NCBI GenBank assembly: GCA_910576895.1
Contig: CAJTJZ010000077.1
Span: forward strand, 1 to 13,196
Direction: 5' to 3'
Origin: an uncultured Lachnospiraceae bacterium
GTDB taxonomy: Bacteria; Bacillota; Clostridia; Lachnospirales; Lachnospiraceae
Length of the DNA stretch: 13,196 bases
In this document: positions 12,093 to 13,196 of the stretch, piece by piece
Layout: every line of letters begins with the position of its first letter
How positions within the stretch are numbered: position 1 is the stretch's first letter
Program-made: the position numbers and the translations under genes
Notes under the pieces: generated by a model
What the model saw: only the letters and a program-made list of their open reading frames with translations
What the model was told of the DNA's origin: nothing
Databases searched by the model: none

Positions 12093-13126
12093 AACTTGCC
12101 AGCGATCAGCGTCCTTTTGTAATGGCTTATTGGGATTTTATTGAAAGTGATCTTTTTGATTGGAATGAAAAAAGAATATTTATTATTTTAAAAAAGTTCG
12201 TTAACAGTAATAACCAATGTTTCCCAAGTATAGAAACATTATGCAGATTATCGCAACTAAGCAAAGCGACAGTTTTAAAAACATTAAAAAGCCTAGAAGA
12301 AAAAAAGGCGATAAAAGTCGAACATAGAAAAGATAAAAATAATAAAACTATAAGTAATTTTTACACAATATATGACTATCAAGAATTATGGAACGCTGAA
12401 AGCATAGAGCAAATAAAAGAAACGATAGATATTGAAGAACTACAATTATTTGAACTAGCAAAGAAAAAAGGATATGTCTTGACAAAAGAAAAAGAGCTTG
12501 ACAATGTTGCACCGACCAAAGCAACAACAAAGCCAAGCACCCTGAAAAGCAAAAATAAATTACCTAAAGAAAATAATACAAAAGAAAAAGAAAAAAGTCA
12601 AGAGAAAATAAAGAACGAAATATCGTTAGATGAAATCAAAGAAATTTACAAATACGATAAATTAATACAAGAAAAATTAGAAAAGAAGCAAGATATTGAT
12701 TCTGTTATAAATATCATACATACAACTATGAATGCAGATAAAGCAATTAGGATATCTGGAAGATTTACAAAAGCAGATATCGTTAAAGAAAAACTAAAAA
12801 AACTTACACCACAACATATTTTATACGTAATTGAAAAGTTCCGAGAGCAGACAAAAGAAATCAAAAATCCAACAGCCTATCTGGTTACTATGCTGTATCA
12901 TGCACCAGAACAATATAATTTGGATAAAATAAATCAAGAAGCACAAAAAAATACAATGGAACAAAAACCACAAGAGAAAAGGAAAAGTACCAATAAATTC
13001 TGTAATTTTGAACAGCATAGTTATTCAAAAGAAGATATGGATTTAATCGAACGTGCTTTACTTCGTAATTCGGAAAATATTACAAGAAAAAATGATAGAA
13101 TTGAGCCATATACGGATACATGGTAA
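12077..13126 (+). CDS. Replication initiator: winged-helix protein with DUF6017-like C-terminus
   Basis: 349 residues. Residues about 10-100 form a winged-helix domain of the HTH_36 kind: FDWNEKRIFIILKKFVNSNNQCFPSIETLCRL, then recognition helix SKATVLKTLKSLEEKKAI. A lysine-rich, low-complexity linker spans about 145-185. Residues about 200-290 resemble DUF6017/DnaD-like initiator ends: AIRISGRFTKADIVKEKLKKL and NPTAYLVTMLYHAPEQY. A final NFEQHSYSKEDMDLIERALL motif is typical of these proteins. It lies directly beside iterons and DnaA boxes, so it should bind the iterons and help load the replicative helicase. Its start overlaps the CopG gene by 16 bases. Confidence 0.85.
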   Translation: MAKRIKLASDQRPFVMAYWDFIESDLFDWNEKRIFIILKKFVNSNNQCFPSIETLCRLSQLSKATVLKTLKSLEEKKAIKVEHRKDKNNKTISNFYTIYDYQELWNAESIEQIKETIDIEELQLFELAKKKGYVLTKEKELDNVAPTKATTKPSTLKSKNKLPKENNTKEKEKSQEKIKNEISLDEIKEIYKYDKLIQEKLEKKQDIDSVINIIHTTMNADKAIRISGRFTKADIVKEKLKKLTPQHILYVIEKFREQTKEIKNPTAYLVTMLYHAPEQYNLDKINQEAQKNTMEQKPQEKRKSTNKFCNFEQHSYSKEDMDLIERALLRNSENITRKNDRIEPYTDTW

Positions 13127-13142
13127 ATTTAAACGAATAATA

Positions 13143-13191
13143 GTGAACTACTCCCACTTGTAGAAGTGGGAGCTTCCATGAAATAGTTCAC
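13143..13191. mobile_element. Nested hairpin resembling an IS200/IS605-type element end
   Basis: CTCCCACTT (13151-13159) pairs perfectly with AAGTGGGAG (13164-13172) around GTAG, and GTGAACTA (13143-13150) with TAGTTCAC (13184-13191) outside it. Subterminal hairpins of this kind mark the ends of IS200/IS605 (TnpA/TnpB) elements, which transpose as single strands. No transposase is in the window, so this may be the edge of an element to the right, a remnant, or simply a structured RNA end for the rep operon; there is no T-tract typical of a terminator. Confidence 0.45.
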
Positions 13192-13196
13192 CAGAC

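Noticed and set aside
12348..13018. Leftward frames of 62-72 residues
   Set aside because: They are shadows of the initiator gene, hydrophobic only because they read the complement of lysine-rich codons.

Overview
The window looks like an accessory replicon, probably a plasmid or plasmid-like mobile element, from an AT-rich, low-GC Firmicute. A gut Clostridia/Lachnospiraceae host is my best guess. The reasons are strong AGGAGG-type ribosome sites, consensus sigma-A promoters, an orphan Spo0A DNA-binding domain, holin-like type I toxins, a BspA-type leucine-rich-repeat surface protein, and a winged-helix replication protein with a DUF6017-like C-terminus. The host assignment is inference; no rRNA or other marker gene is present.

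Layout. From about 11.2 kb to the left end, every protein gene reads leftward (minus strand). From 11.9 kb to the right end, a replication pair reads rightward. (1) 1-560: the first codons of a gene leaving the left edge, with its own promoter and structured leader, then a terminator and an HNH nuclease gene. (2) 538-2420: a phage-like regulatory operon: ribbon-helix-helix repressor, AntA/ORF6C antirepressor (apparently frameshifted near its start), orphan Spo0A_C protein, 40-aa protein and HNH protein, joined by ATGA overlaps. A rightward small RNA with a perfect consensus promoter and an intrinsic terminator is antisense to the repressor-antirepressor junction. (3) 2433-5937: three AT-rich genes of defence-like character: a membrane-anchored Mrr-type nuclease, a single-pass membrane protein, and a nucleoside-deoxyribosyltransferase/TIR-like protein. 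The promoters of the last two share an identical 15-bp element. (4) 6090-7464: a BRO-N antirepressor with a structured, possibly pseudoknotted leader, and a small membrane/coiled-coil protein. (5) 7523-11188: a secreted protein with six Ig-like (Big_2) and eleven BspA-type LRR units, bracketed by two type I toxin-antitoxin modules of the holin-like toxin family. Each module has a convergent antisense RNA and a hairpin that hides the toxin ribosome site. (6) 11189-13126: a replication origin with five perfect DnaA boxes, four 22-23-bp iterons and a 15-bp repeat array, followed by a CopG-like gene overlapping a replication initiator gene. (7) 13143-13191: a nested hairpin resembling an IS200/IS605-type element end.

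How it fits together (inference): the origin, iterons, CopG and initiator provide replication and copy control. The two toxin-antitoxin modules would favour retention of the element and of the surface protein between them. The two antirepressor operons are phage-type switches. The 2.4-5.9 kb cluster is the best candidate for an undescribed defence system, and the antisense RNA at 2108-2178 is the clearest unannotated regulatory gene.
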